A DNA stretch of 64,000 bases from Peribacillus sp. ACCC06369 (GCF_030348945.1 NZ_JAUCEN010000002.1:2914001-2978000), one strand, 5' to 3'; shown: positions 54,885 through 63,327, counted from the first letter of the stretch. The notes: a model not told the origin generated them from the sequence alone. Numbers and translations are program-made.

Positions 54885-55076
54885 TTGGAACCAAACAAAC
54901 CCGGCAATAAGGATGTACCGGATTTTAAAGAGTTGAACGACCGTATCATCAGGGAACCTTCACAGAGTCCCCGTTTAGTAATTAAAACGAATTTGGATGC
55001 TAAGAATGTAAATGATGAGAATCCCTATACCGATCGGATCAACAGTGAGGGATTTGCTGATTTTTTTGAGGAATAA
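54885..55076 (+). CDS. Small acidic protein (63 aa)
   Basis: I start at TTG 54885 because GGAGGTGG lies five bases upstream; the ATG at 54870 overlaps that site. The product begins MEPNKPGNKDVPDFKELNDR and ends DRINSEGFADFFEE. It is rich in Asp, Asn and Glu, with no membrane segment. No family is recognised. It converges on corA with a shared hairpin. Confidence 0.65.
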   Translation: MEPNKPGNKDVPDFKELNDRIIREPSQSPRLVIKTNLDAKNVNDENPYTDRINSEGFADFFEE

Positions 55077-55079
55077 AAA

Positions 55080-55104
55080 AAAACCGGCTTAATAAGCCGG
55101 TTAA
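55080..55104. terminator. Terminator between the small acidic gene and corA
   Basis: AACCGGCTTA/TAAGCCGGTT with nine Ts on the minus strand directly after the corA stop; a short T-rich run also follows on the plus strand. Confidence 0.85.
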
Positions 55105-55106
55105 TC

Positions 55107-56045
55107 TTAAAAATATTTTTTCTTCCAAAAAATGAATGCTGTCGTCCCCGCTAAAGTGATGGCTATTAATAATGTAAAGATGAAAGCATACGGATTATGT
55201 TCAAATGGCAGTTCCACATTCATTCCGTAAAAACTTGCCACCATCGTTGGGAGCGTTAAAATAATTGTCACTGAGGTTAGAAACTTCATCGCATTATTGA
55301 CATTATTGGAAATAATCGAAGCGAATGCATCCATCATCCCGCTAAGAATCGAGAGATACACTTCTGCCATTTCAATTGCCTGAGCATTTTCGATGATTAC
55401 GTCCTCAAGTAATTCTTTATCTTCTTCATACATTTTCAAATAATTAAAACGGAGGATCTTATCAAGTACTACCCGATTGGATTTCAATGATGTCGTAAAA
55501 TAAACGAGGCTTTTTTCCAAAGCCAAGAAAGTATACAGTTCTTTATTTTTCATGGACTGATGCAATTCACGTTCCGCTTCATTCGTCATTTTGTTAATCT
55601 GTTTCAGATAACGTAAATAATAAGATGAAATTTCAAATAATAATTGTAAAGCAAACCTTGTTTTCTTATTGGTGAAAAACCCTTTGATCTTATTGTTTTT
55701 GAAATTCGCCAATATGGGTGTTTCTTTCAAAGATACCGTAATAAAACAGTCTTTGGTAAAGATCATCCCTATGGGAATCGTTTCAAAGATGGGTAAGTCG
55801 GCTTCGTCCCGGGTCAAATATGGAAAATCAACAATTATTAAAACATTATCATCTTCTTTTTCTATCCGAGGCCTTTCCTCATCGTCCAGCGGGTCTTTCA
55901 TGAAATTGATCGGTAACTTCAAAGTCGTGCATATATAACTTATTTCAGCTTCAGTGGGCGCGACGATATTCACCCAGGAACCTTTTGTCATTTCCTCGAT
56001 ATTATTTTGGTGACGGTTTTCATCCGTCTTGTAGATTTCAATCAT
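55107..56045 (-). CDS. corA: CorA-family magnesium/cobalt channel
   Basis: 312 residues: a cytoplasmic alpha/beta domain, a long stalk helix and two C-terminal transmembrane helices (about 255-275 and 285-305). The selectivity motif YGMN lies at the end of the first helix (ASFYGMNVELP), as required for Mg2+ uptake by the pentamer. GAGGAGGTCAACTA precedes the ATG. A 36-residue ORF lies just upstream and may be co-transcribed. Confidence 0.94.
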   Translation of the reverse strand: MIEIYKTDENRHQNNIEEMTKGSWVNIVAPTEAEISYICTTLKLPINFMKDPLDDEERPRIEKEDDNVLIIVDFPYLTRDEADLPIFETIPIGMIFTKDCFITVSLKETPILANFKNNKIKGFFTNKKTRFALQLLFEISSYYLRYLKQINKMTNEAERELHQSMKNKELYTFLALEKSLVYFTTSLKSNRVVLDKILRFNYLKMYEEDKELLEDVIIENAQAIEMAEVYLSILSGMMDAFASIISNNVNNAMKFLTSVTIILTLPTMVASFYGMNVELPFEHNPYAFIFTLLIAITLAGTTAFIFWKKKYF

Positions 56046-56075
56046 TAGTTGACCTCCTCTTCTATAGAGAAAGCC

Positions 56076-56186
56076 TTATTTACCTTCTTCGAGCAGATAC
56101 TCAGGGAGAATAACAGTCTCGACTTCTAGCATCATATCGGCTTCCTCTTGCTTTCTGGGTTCAGGATCATAAGAACTGCTGCTCAC
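56076..56186 (-). CDS. Candidate small protein upstream of corA (36 aa)
   Basis: GTG 56186 follows AAAGGAAGTGGATACGA and opens 36 codons (MSSSSYDPEPRKQEEADMML then EVETVILPEYLLEEGK), ending 30 bp before the corA start. It could be a real acidic microprotein or a leader peptide for corA. No family is recognised. Confidence 0.45.
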   Translation of the reverse strand: MSSSSYDPEPRKQEEADMMLEVETVILPEYLLEEGK

Positions 56187-56322
56187 TCGTATCCACTTCC
56201 TTTCGATTCTTTAATCTTAATCCTTATTCTTTTAAAGCACAATAACGAATTTACCACCTTGAATACCTGGTTTGATATTCGCAATTATCTGTTTTTTTAC
56301 CGATAAAATAAAGGGATAAAAA

Positions 56323-56348
56323 AATCGCTTGGGAATCCCCAAGCGATT
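56323..56348. repeat. 26-bp hairpin direct repeat, left flank of the IS
   Basis: AATCGCTTGGG, AATCC, CCAAGCGATT: identical to 58093-58118 and itself a nearly perfect hairpin. On the minus strand it is followed by TTTTTTTAT, so it was the terminator of a minus-strand gene, most likely the one at 58124-58396, before the element separated them. Confidence 0.85.
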
Positions 56349-56360
56349 CAGTTTGTAGAC

Positions 56361-56399
56361 AAAAGGGGTTCGGAATTAAAAAATTCCGAACCCCTTTTT
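56361..56399 (-). terminator. Terminator inside the IS, after the transposase
   Basis: AAAAGGGGTTCGGAATT pairs with AATTCCGAACCCCTTTT around a short A-rich loop. It lies at the element end and can stop transcripts from either side. Confidence 0.85.
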
Positions 56400-56459
56400 G
56401 AGATTCCCTTTGAATTTTTGCCTGAAGTTAGGAGATTGGGGCTCTACGAGCCCACTATG

Positions 56460-57827
56460 TTAGGCCATTTTTGGACCTCGCCATGTCCAATTGGCCATCT
56501 TCTTTAAATTAATGGCAGCGAAAGTAAGCATCGCCTGCATCGACAATTTTTTAAGTCCCCTTAAAGTTGTCCAACGCATACCATGCTTTTCTTTTGCATC
56601 TGCGAATACACGCTCAATCGTTTCTTTACGTTTCGCATATATAGTTTTTACATCTTGATGATGACGCAGATGATCTGCTTCTTCCACATGTGTTTGCCAA
56701 ATATGCCGTGTCACCACTTTTTGATGGTCTTTGCTTTCTGTACACTGAGATAAAAATGAGCATGTCGCACAAGTGTGTTTGGGTGATTTATACTCGCGAT
56801 AGCCCTCTTTATTGGTTGTTGAGTACTTTAATAGCTCTCCCGAAGGACAAAGGTAACAATCAAAATGTTCATCGTATACATAGTCCTGTTTGCGGAAAAA
56901 TCCTTCTTTGGTGCGAGGACGTGTATAAGGTAAAGCCGGTATGATTTCTTTGTTAAATAGGTAGCTTGTAATCGCTGGTGTTTTATAAGCTGCATCTGCG
57001 GCAACGGCTTCCGGTTTTCCAACTTTCTCAATCACTTGTTCAACTAGTGGCTCTAAGATCTGACTGTCATGTATATTTCCAGGTGTTACAATCGTTCCCA
57101 ATACAAAACCGTTGCGGTCTGCGGCCGCATGGAATGAATAGGCAAACTGTTTTGTTCGTTCATCTTTCACATAGTAGCCACTCTCAGAATCCGTTGTACT
57201 TTCTTTAATCTCTTTGGTCTCTTCTTTATCAAATTTATCTGATGGAAAAGGCTTCTTTCCATGTTTTTCACGATCTTGATTGATTTCTTCTTGAAGACGC
57301 CCTTGATACGCTCGTGTTTCTTTACGAACGATTTTCTTTTCAAATTTCCTTTTATTCGCACTGGCTTTCACATGTGTGGAATCCACGAAAACGTGTTCAG
57401 CACTTATTAACTTTTTATTAGCAGCTGTCATTAAAATGCGATAGAAAATCTGTTCAAACAGGTCTGTATCTTTAAAGCGTCGCTCATAATTTTTCCCGAA
57501 CGTAGAGAAATGAGGTACTTTATCATGGAAACCATAGCCTAAGAACCAACGGTAAGCCATATTGGTTTCAACTTCTTCAATCGTTTTACGCATGGAACGA
57601 ATACCGAAGGTATATTGAATGAATGTCAGTTTAACTAAAATAACTGGATCAATACTTGGGCGTCCTACCTCTGAATACATCTCTTTCACCAAGTCATAAA
57701 TGAAAGTGAAGTCAATGGCAGCCTCCATTTTACGAACCAAATGGTTCAGTGGCACCAGTTGATCTAACGTAATCATTTCAAGTTGATCTCGCTGAATAGA
57801 ATCATGTTTAGAAAGCATCCTCATCAC
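56460..57827 (-). CDS. IS1182-family DDE transposase
   Basis: 455 residues: an N-terminal domain (LSKHDSIQRDQLEMITLDQL and VGRPSIDPVILVKLTFIQY) followed by an RNase-H-like DDE core. Candidate acidic residues are in EHVFVDSTHVKASANK (first Asp), AVAADAAYKTPA (second Asp) and RKETIERVFADAKEKHGMR (Glu). A C-terminal CATCSFLSQC-type cysteine cluster (about 370) may bind zinc. The frame is uninterrupted, so the element may be active. The start ATG at 57827 has a modest GAGGTGATGAGG site. Confidence 0.93.
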   Translation of the reverse strand: MMRMLSKHDSIQRDQLEMITLDQLVPLNHLVRKMEAAIDFTFIYDLVKEMYSEVGRPSIDPVILVKLTFIQYTFGIRSMRKTIEEVETNMAYRWFLGYGFHDKVPHFSTFGKNYERRFKDTDLFEQIFYRILMTAANKKLISAEHVFVDSTHVKASANKRKFEKKIVRKETRAYQGRLQEEINQDREKHGKKPFPSDKFDKEETKEIKESTTDSESGYYVKDERTKQFAYSFHAAADRNGFVLGTIVTPGNIHDSQILEPLVEQVIEKVGKPEAVAADAAYKTPAITSYLFNKEIIPALPYTRPRTKEGFFRKQDYVYDEHFDCYLCPSGELLKYSTTNKEGYREYKSPKHTCATCSFLSQCTESKDHQKVVTRHIWQTHVEEADHLRHHQDVKTIYAKRKETIERVFADAKEKHGMRWTTLRGLKKLSMQAMLTFAAINLKKMANWTWRGPKMA

Positions 57828-57904
57828 CTCAAGTTTTAATACTTCTATTTTAAAACAAAAATGACTCCAGGCAAAAGTGTTTATCTAAAAGGTAAGACAA
57901 AGTT

Positions 57905-58035
57905 GATTGGAACGGAAGGTACGAGACTCCTGCGGGAAAAGCGCGTCTAGGGGAGACCCCGCAGGCGAAAGCCGAGGAGGCTCCCCGACCGCCCGCGGAA
58001 AGCGAGTGCCTGGAGTGGAAAATCAACGGCCAAAT
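57905..58035. repeat. GC-rich structured block inside the IS
   Basis: A block much richer in G+C than its surroundings, with complementary runs (CTCCTGCGGG with CCCGCAGG; GGGGAG with CTCCCC; CCGCGG). I recognise this sequence type as recurring many times in Bacillus/Peribacillus genomes. Here it lies within the IS terminal repeats, upstream of the transposase, and an eroded version occupies the remnant at 32941-33204. Confidence 0.6.
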
Positions 58036-58092
58036 TGTACAACTCATAAAAAATAGACAAACTCGATTTTCATCGAGTTTGTCTACAGTCTG

Positions 58093-58118
58093 AATCGCTT
58101 GGGAATCCCCAAGCGATT
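58093..58118. repeat. 26-bp hairpin direct repeat, right flank of the IS
   Basis: Exact copy of 56323-56348. It follows the stop of the gene at 58124 on the minus strand but on that strand is now followed by the IS end rather than by a T tract; on the plus strand it is followed by TTTTT. Confidence 0.85.
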
Positions 58119-58123
58119 TTTGA

Positions 58124-58396
58124 TTATCCATGCTTTGCATTATTATAATAGTGAACACCATACATGGCGCCTTCATCTACCATTTTATTATCTTCATGAT
58201 CATATGGATCAGGGTGACCTGCCTTTTCAATTACAGGGTCTAGCTCTGAAGCCTTCCTATTCCAAAAGCTTAATGTCTTATCTTTTGCATTGGACCATAC
58301 GCCCTTCACTTTTACTCTGTTCGTTTTACTTGATAAAAATGAGACTCCGGCAACTCCGACTCCTAGTAATAATGCGTTTCTTCCTAATGCCATCAT
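58124..58396 (-). CDS. Small membrane-anchored protein (90 aa), unknown
   Basis: 90 residues: an N-terminal hydrophobic segment NALLLGVGVAGVSFLSS (about 7-23), a basic stretch and an acidic, His/Tyr-rich tail (HPDPYDHEDNKMVDEGAMYG). GGGGGAAGG precedes the ATG. I do not recognise the family; the shape is of a small single-pass protein. An IS has inserted directly behind it, separating its terminator hairpin from the T tract. Confidence 0.7.
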   Translation of the reverse strand: MMALGRNALLLGVGVAGVSFLSSKTNRVKVKGVWSNAKDKTLSFWNRKASELDPVIEKAGHPDPYDHEDNKMVDEGAMYGVHYYNNAKHG

Positions 58397-58457
58397 TACC
58401 TTCCCCCTTTTTTATTGGATTAATATATATATACCCGATGCCAGTTAATGTAAACCT

Positions 58458-59579
58458 TTATTTATATGGAGGCTTTTGATAAAAGAAATTAGGTTTCATT
58501 ATTTCATTGTCATACGGCTTATGAAAAACGTGCGTCGTAGCTGGAGACACCGGTGGAATTAACCATGTCCAGTCCCCTGTTACTTTCCGGTCACAAGAAG
58601 TTTCTTTTTCTTCGAATTTCTTGAATTGTTTAGCTGCAGTATGATGATCAACAATGCTGACTCCATGTTTTTTAAACGAATGTAGGACGGCATCATTCAG
58701 TTCGATCAAGGCTCGATCTTTCCATAAAGTCGAATCACGCTTAATATCCAAGCCCATCCTCTCCCCGATTGCTGGAAGCATATTGTAGCGTTCTTCATCA
58801 GCAAGGTTTCTGGCACCAATCTCCGTTCCCATGTACCACCCATTAAATGGTGCAGCTGAATAGGTAATACCGCCAATTTCTAGCCTCATACCAGAAATGA
58901 TTGGAACTGCATACCATTTGATTTGAAGATCTTTGAACCATTTAAGCTCCGGGTGTGTGATTGGCACTTCTTTAACGAGACTTTCAGGAATTTCATGAAA
59001 ATTAGGCGTTTTCCCTTCCAATTGGACTACAATGGGTAATATATCGAAAGGTCCAAATTTCCCTTCCCATCCCAATGCCATACATTTCTTAGTGAATTCT
59101 ATTGAACTTGAATCGCCAATTACACCATTTTCCGTCTCATATCCAGCATAACGAATAAGCTGATGATTCCAAATATCCAATTTCCCATCATGATCTTTCT
59201 GTTTGAAAATTGTAATCACTGGCCTGATGTTTCCATTATTCGTAGCAAAGTCGATATGCTCATACAGAGCCGATACAATTTCTTGTTCGCTTTGAATCAT
59301 CCTTTTATCAATCACCCTCAGCGACTCCCAAAAAAAGCGACCGATGCAGCGATTACTATTACGCCAAGCTAATTTAGCACCATATACTAATTCTTCATAT
59401 GTATGTTCATATCTGTCTGTTTCATTAATTTCCCTTTTGATTTGTTCAACCCTGTCATTTATTTCCTCTTCCGTTTTCAACAATTCCGGATAGCTTGTCC
59501 TGATAAAGGATAAGGCCTCTTGCAGTAAATCACTCATCTTTCCCACGGATCCTTCCATTTGCATAACTTTGACTTCCAT
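58458..59579 (-). CDS. nos: Bacterial nitric oxide synthase (oxygenase only)
   Basis: 373 residues, homologous throughout to B. subtilis NOS. The haem-ligating Cys is in [10 protein letters not shown] (Cys78), the substrate-binding region is in [20 protein letters not shown], and the pterin/dimer region is [19 protein letters not shown]. It oxidises arginine to citrulline plus NO using external reductases. The ATG at 59579 lacks a good binding site; ATG 59537 ([11 protein letters not shown]) lines up better with the known start. Both are possible. Confidence 0.94.
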   Translation of the reverse strand: MEVKVMQMEGSVGKMSDLLQEALSFIRTSYPELLKTEEEINDRVEQIKREINETDRYEHTYEELVYGAKLAWRNSNRCIGRFFWESLRVIDKRMIQSEQEIVSALYEHIDFATNNGNIRPVITIFKQKDHDGKLDIWNHQLIRYAGYETENGVIGDSSSIEFTKKCMALGWEGKFGPFDILPIVVQLEGKTPNFHEIPESLVKEVPITHPELKWFKDLQIKWYAVPIISGMRLEIGGITYSAAPFNGWYMGTEIGARNLADEERYNMLPAIGERMGLDIKRDSTLWKDRALIELNDAVLHSFKKHGVSIVDHHTAAKQFKKFEEKETSCDRKVTGDWTWLIPPVSPATTHVFHKPYDNEIMKPNFFYQKPPYK

Positions 59580-59752
59580 AATAAAGTAACATATTTTTCA
59601 TAGTATCTCTAAATGAACACATTTTTTAAAGAGCATATCTTTTTAAAATGTGGCAATTCCGAGGCGGAATTTTTTTGTTGATACTTAAAGTAAGCTTATA
59701 AATTTCTTATACCATAACATCTCTAGTAACTAAATAATAATCGGTAAAGTTG

Positions 59753-59779
59753 TTACCTAAGAGGTAAATGCATTATAAT
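59753..59779 (+). promoter_or_regulatory. hxlR-type promoter with palindromic operator
   Basis: TTACCTAAGAGGTAA (59753-59767) is a perfect 6-bp inverted repeat with a 3-base spacer. It covers the region just upstream of TATAAT (59774-59779), 20 bp before the HxlR start, so it is a likely autoregulatory operator. Confidence 0.55.
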
Positions 59780-59798
59780 ATAATAATAATGGGGTGAT

Positions 59799-60125
59799 AT
59801 GATGAATAATACGACACTTTGTCCACGCTTTGAAAAAGGAATGCAAATCTTGAGTAAACGCTGGACTGGATTGATTGTCAATCAATTGCTTAATGGCCCT
59901 CAACGGTTTTGTAATATTGAATCTGCCTTCCCGATCAGCGGCAGGATTCTTTCTGAACGTTTAAAGGACTTGGAAATTGAAGGCATTGTAAAAAGGGACG
60001 TATATCCAGAGACACCGGTCAGGATTGAATATTCTTTAACTGAAAAAGGCAAGGCTCTTGCACCGGTAATGAACGAAATCCAAAAATGGGCACAAGAATG
60101 GCTCGAACCAATACAGAATCAATGA
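59799..60125 (+). CDS. HxlR-family transcriptional regulator
   Basis: 108 residues: a single winged helix (WTGLIVNQLLNGPQRFCNIE, PISGRILSERLKDLEIEGIV, VRIEYSLTEKGKAL). A cysteine at position 8 (TLCPRFE) is conserved in redox-sensing HxlR proteins such as YodB, HypR and CatR, which respond to quinones, hypochlorite or diamide. GGGGTGAT precedes the ATG. The downstream partner is now 2 kb away behind a group II intron: an FAD oxidoreductase that could be its target. Confidence 0.9.
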   Translation: MMNNTTLCPRFEKGMQILSKRWTGLIVNQLLNGPQRFCNIESAFPISGRILSERLKDLEIEGIVKRDVYPETPVRIEYSLTEKGKALAPVMNEIQKWAQEWLEPIQNQ

Positions 60126-60139
60126 AATAGGCATTTGAA

Positions 60140-62027
60140 ATCGAGTAGGAGGAGGCGCCTAGCCTCCGACCTCTCACACCACCGTACATACCGTTCGGTA
60201 TACGGCGGTTCAGTTTAAGTCTGACGTAGTTTTGTATATCGTTCATATAGATTTACTAACCCTTGGTGGTGCCAATAAACATTATTAAGGGTTTTGTCTA
60301 GAATAGGACTATGCGCTATGCGCCAATAACCCTTTCTGCTATTTCCCCATTCATACGCTTTTCCAAATGGGGCGCCTAATCCTTTGAGTTTCCTCACTCT
60401 CGTTCTTGGCAATTTCCATTGCTTCCATAGGCACATCCTGAGTCTTCTTCGAATCCATGAATCTAAATTCTTCAAAACGTTCGGAGTATCAATGAGGGCG
60501 AAATAACCCATCCAACCTCTAAGGTATTGCTTTAACTTATTTATTCGGAGTTTCATGGGTTTCGGTAATTTTCTCGAGGTCATTTCCCTGATTCGTTTCT
60601 TTACTCTCTTCACCGTTTGTTTAGCCAGTAGAACCTTCGGGTTCTTCTTTGACTTCGTGAAACTAAAACCGAGAAACGTTCTGTTCCAAGGGCGATCATA
60701 CTTCGACTTCTCGTAGTTGACCTTTAGCTTCAGTTTATTTTCAATGAAGCTTGAGATATTTCCCATTGCACGTTTGGCGGCTTTTCGTGTCTTCACAAAG
60801 ATAGTACTGTCATCCGCATACCTTACGAATCGAAGATTGCGTTTCTCTAGTTCTTTATCTAAATCGTCTAACATGATATTAGATAATAAAGGACTTAACG
60901 GACCTCCTTGCGGAGTTCCCTCCTCACTTTTATGAAAAAGTCCGCCTATCATAATGCCTGCTTGAAGGAATCTACGAATCAGTTTGAGAACTCGTTTATC
61001 TTCAATTTTCCGCTCTAACATTCCCATGAGCTTGTCATGATTCACTTTATCGAAGAACTTCTCCAAGTCCATATCCACTACCCATGTATAACCTTCGGTT
61101 ATATAGGACTTTGCCTTTCGAACCGCCTGGTGCCCTTGTTTGTTAGGGCGAAAACCATAGCTATTCTCCGAAAAGGTTGAGTCATATATCCTGGTTAATA
61201 TTTGGGCAATGGCTTGTTGAATGAAACGGTCTAGAACGGTTGGAATACCCAATAGCCGAACTCCGCCGTTTGGTTTCGGGATTTCGATACGACGGACGGG
61301 CTGCGGTTGATAGGTACCCTGTAAAAGGGCAGTTTTCATGTTGTACCATTCAGTTGCGAGGTGCGGTCTCAGGTTTTGAACCGGCATTCCATCTACACCA
61401 TGGCTTCCCTTATTTCTTTCTACACGCTTCAATGCCTGTATTAAGTTTTCCCTCTCTAGTATCTGTTCCATTAACATCGTTGATATCCTTTCTACGTGGA
61501 TAAATGGTCTATTTGTGCCTTTATCTGCTCCACCCTTTTGAAGTTCCCCGTGTATTCACCACTTCTTCCTTCAAATAAGTTCCGTTAGGAATTGTTTGCT
61601 TCTTCGCAGATAACGAACGCCTAGTATTCATCCTCCTTAATCTGTTCGGTCCTTCCTTATCTTCTCGAGTAGACAAGTACTATGACCTCTGCTGACTTCT
61701 GATGATTCAGCTGTCCATCACTGGACAGGTTACCAAGTGTACTTGGCTGTCATCAGACCTCCCCGGGTAAGAGTGCAATCTTTCCCTCCATCTATCTGCT
61801 TCATTTACTCTGTACCACCTTCGGCAGTAAGGACTTTGTTTTGTTTCGCAAACTCATCCAATGATACCTAGCCTTATATGAAGTTCGTGTTCCTCAGACC
61901 GGAGGTTTGCCGCTTGCTTCCTTCAGATTCCACGTCACCATGGACACCCTTGCATTAAGCTAACCATTACTACTGCCTTCATGGTTCGGGACTCACACCC
62001 TATAGATTGCACCCATGCCGGGCGCAC
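60140..62027 (-). mobile_element. Group II intron (class C) with maturase ORF
   Basis: The 5' end on the minus strand is GTGCGCCCGGCATGGGTGC at 62027, the classical class C start. Domain V is visible near 60211-60177 (CCGCCGTATACCGAACGG, then TATGTACGGTGG), followed by a domain VI stem with GGAGGC/GCCTCC. The end is at or near 60140; 60146 is also possible. Domains I-III occupy 62027 to about 61500 and the reverse-transcriptase ORF lies in domain IV. Position directly after a terminator hairpin is typical of this class. Confidence 0.88.
60215..61477 (-). CDS. ltrA: Group II intron reverse transcriptase/maturase
   Basis: 420 residues: reverse-transcriptase blocks 1-7 (IPKPNGGVRLLGIPTVLDRF, SYGFRPNKQGHQAV, GTPQGGPLSPLLSNI, catalytic FVRYADDSTIF), then a maturase/X domain (KLKQYLRGWMGYFAL) and a basic C-terminus. 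There is no HNH endonuclease, as usual for class C introns, which use hairpin DNA targets. AAAGGATATCAACG precedes the ATG. The frame is intact, so the intron may splice and move. Confidence 0.94.
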   Translation of the reverse strand: MLMEQILERENLIQALKRVERNKGSHGVDGMPVQNLRPHLATEWYNMKTALLQGTYQPQPVRRIEIPKPNGGVRLLGIPTVLDRFIQQAIAQILTRIYDSTFSENSYGFRPNKQGHQAVRKAKSYITEGYTWVVDMDLEKFFDKVNHDKLMGMLERKIEDKRVLKLIRRFLQAGIMIGGLFHKSEEGTPQGGPLSPLLSNIMLDDLDKELEKRNLRFVRYADDSTIFVKTRKAAKRAMGNISSFIENKLKLKVNYEKSKYDRPWNRTFLGFSFTKSKKNPKVLLAKQTVKRVKKRIREMTSRKLPKPMKLRINKLKQYLRGWMGYFALIDTPNVLKNLDSWIRRRLRMCLWKQWKLPRTRVRKLKGLGAPFGKAYEWGNSRKGYWRIAHSPILDKTLNNVYWHHQGLVNLYERYTKLRQT

Positions 62028-62034
62028 GAAAAGG

Positions 62035-62071
62035 GGGAAAGGTCGCCAGCTGGCGGACTTTCCCTTTTTTT
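62035..62071 (+). terminator. Terminator hairpin adjacent to the group II intron
   Basis: GGGAAAG-CGCCAGCTGGCG-CTTTCCC followed by seven Ts on the plus strand: the original terminator of the HxlR gene. On the minus strand the same hairpin is followed by CCTTTTC and then the intron 5' end at 62027, the normal class C target arrangement. Confidence 0.88.
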
Positions 62072-62167
62072 ATATCTTGCATTTGTTTAAGCGCCTGCGA
62101 CAAGTGGTATATTTTTTACAGATAGAATAACACTAGGGTTATTCCAAATTGTATGGGCGGTGAATTC

Positions 62168-63085
62168 ATGAAGCAAGCAGATTGCATTATTATTGGTGGC
62201 GGTATAGCCGGTATTCAGGCAGCTATCCAGCTCGGAAGATATAAACATGATATTATCGTCATTGATTCTGCTCAAGGCCGCTCTTCCATAGCAAAGGCTT
62301 ACCATAACATTCTTGGGTGGCCAGACGGGGTAAGCGGCAAACAATTAAGGACTCTGGGCAGACAGCACGCAGAAAAATTCGGTGTCGAATTCTTCGATGA
62401 TACTGTGACATCACTTGAAAAAAAGCAGGACAAGTTTTTTATCCAAACAAAGAATGACATGGAATATCAAGCAAAAATGATTTTTCTCGGTACTGGCATC
62501 ACTGATAACATCCCTCCAATCAAAAACATCTATCCAACTCTTGGGACATCCACTTATATATGCCCTGACTGTGATGGGTATGAGATCATGGATAAGCAAA
62601 CCGTGGTCCTAGGAGGCGGAAATACAGGTGCAGGTATGGCCCTTACTCTACTATATTGGTCAAAAGATATCATTTACGTAAATCACTTGAAATCAAAAAT
62701 TGATGATAAGTATCGGGAAAAGTTAAAGGAGAACCAGATTCCCGTATTTGAAGAGGAAGTCGTAGAGGTTCATATAGATGCCAAACAGCAGTTAACCGCA
62801 ATACAATTAGTTTCTGGTAAAATAATTGAAGCTGAAAAGGCATTCACTGCATTTAAAGGGAACAAACTCAATAATGGCCTCGCCATACAATTAGGTGTGC
62901 AAGTAAACGAAAACAATCATGTCGTGATTCATCCCCGCACTAAAGAAACGAATATTAAAGGAGTCTGGGCTGGCGGCGACCTTGTTGCCCATTCCGAACA
63001 AGTCACCATATCGATGGGGGACGGGACCCAAGCAGCTATTTGGATTCATAAGAGACTGATGGGACAGCCACTTCCTTATGATTAA
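62168..63085 (+). CDS. Thioredoxin-reductase-like FAD oxidoreductase
   Basis: 305 residues from ATG 62168 (GGGCGGTGAATTC upstream). FAD-binding CIIIGGGIAGIQAA at the N-terminus, a CPDC redox-type motif in YICPDCDGYE (about 125-135), NADPH-binding VVLGGGNTGAGMA and the C-terminal GVWAGGDLV give the thioredoxin-reductase fold. The partner is not evident. The CPDC pair differs from the CATC of TrxB, so this is likely a separate disulfide or flavin-dependent enzyme. Confidence 0.87.
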   Translation: MKQADCIIIGGGIAGIQAAIQLGRYKHDIIVIDSAQGRSSIAKAYHNILGWPDGVSGKQLRTLGRQHAEKFGVEFFDDTVTSLEKKQDKFFIQTKNDMEYQAKMIFLGTGITDNIPPIKNIYPTLGTSTYICPDCDGYEIMDKQTVVLGGGNTGAGMALTLLYWSKDIIYVNHLKSKIDDKYREKLKENQIPVFEEEVVEVHIDAKQQLTAIQLVSGKIIEAEKAFTAFKGNKLNNGLAIQLGVQVNENNHVVIHPRTKETNIKGVWAGGDLVAHSEQVTISMGDGTQAAIWIHKRLMGQPLPYD

Positions 63086-63103
63086 CAACCTTTTGGAATA
63101 TTC

Positions 63104-63135
63104 AAAGGGCGACCTGTTTACCAGGCCGCCTTTTT
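63104..63135 (+). terminator. Intrinsic terminator of the FAD oxidoreductase
   Basis: GGCGACCTG pairs with CAGGCCGCC (one mismatch) around TTTAC, followed by TTTTT. Confidence 0.8.
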
Positions 63136-63180
63136 CATTCATATTAATAAACTTTTTTGTCTAAGCCTTCTTTTATTAAT

Positions 63181-63327
63181 CTACATTCGTTTCCTACCTT
63201 TAAAAACATTGACCAGAATGAGAATGACCGCGATGATAAGCAAGATATGTATAAAGCCTGCAGCCACTTTAAAGACTAAACCAAGAACCCATAATAATAT
63301 TATTGCACCAATAATTGTCCAAAGCAT
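63181..63327 (-). CDS. Small membrane protein, lmo0937 family (48 aa)
   Basis: 48 residues: MLWTIIGAIILLWVLGLVFK, VAAGFIHILLIIAVILILVN, VFKGRKRM. Two hydrophobic helices around GLVFKVAAGFIH and a basic end match the lmo0937-type family widespread in Firmicutes, of unknown function and often stress-induced. AAGGAAAGGAGATTATT precedes the ATG. The 257-base gap after it holds only the promoter region of the next gene. Confidence 0.85.
   Translation of the reverse strand: MLWTIIGAIILLWVLGLVFKVAAGFIHILLIIAVILILVNVFKGRKRM

Larger units (their letters stand above)
56349..58092 (-). mobile_element. IS1182-family insertion sequence, intact, 1744 bp
   Basis: Terminal inverted repeats CAGTTTGTAGACAAA (56349-56363) and TTTGTCTACAGTCTG (58078-58092) bound the element, matching at 13 of 15 positions. 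Exact 26-bp direct repeats (56323-56348 and 58093-58118) flank it. It encodes one transposase with its own terminator (56361-56399), and upstream of the transposase it carries a GC-rich structured block (57905-58035). The element appears functional in sequence. Confidence 0.85.

Noticed and set aside
57850..58176. 108-codon minus-strand frame across the GC-rich block
   Set aside because: Open only because GC-rich sequence lacks stops; it spans the IS right end and both flanking features and has no binding site.
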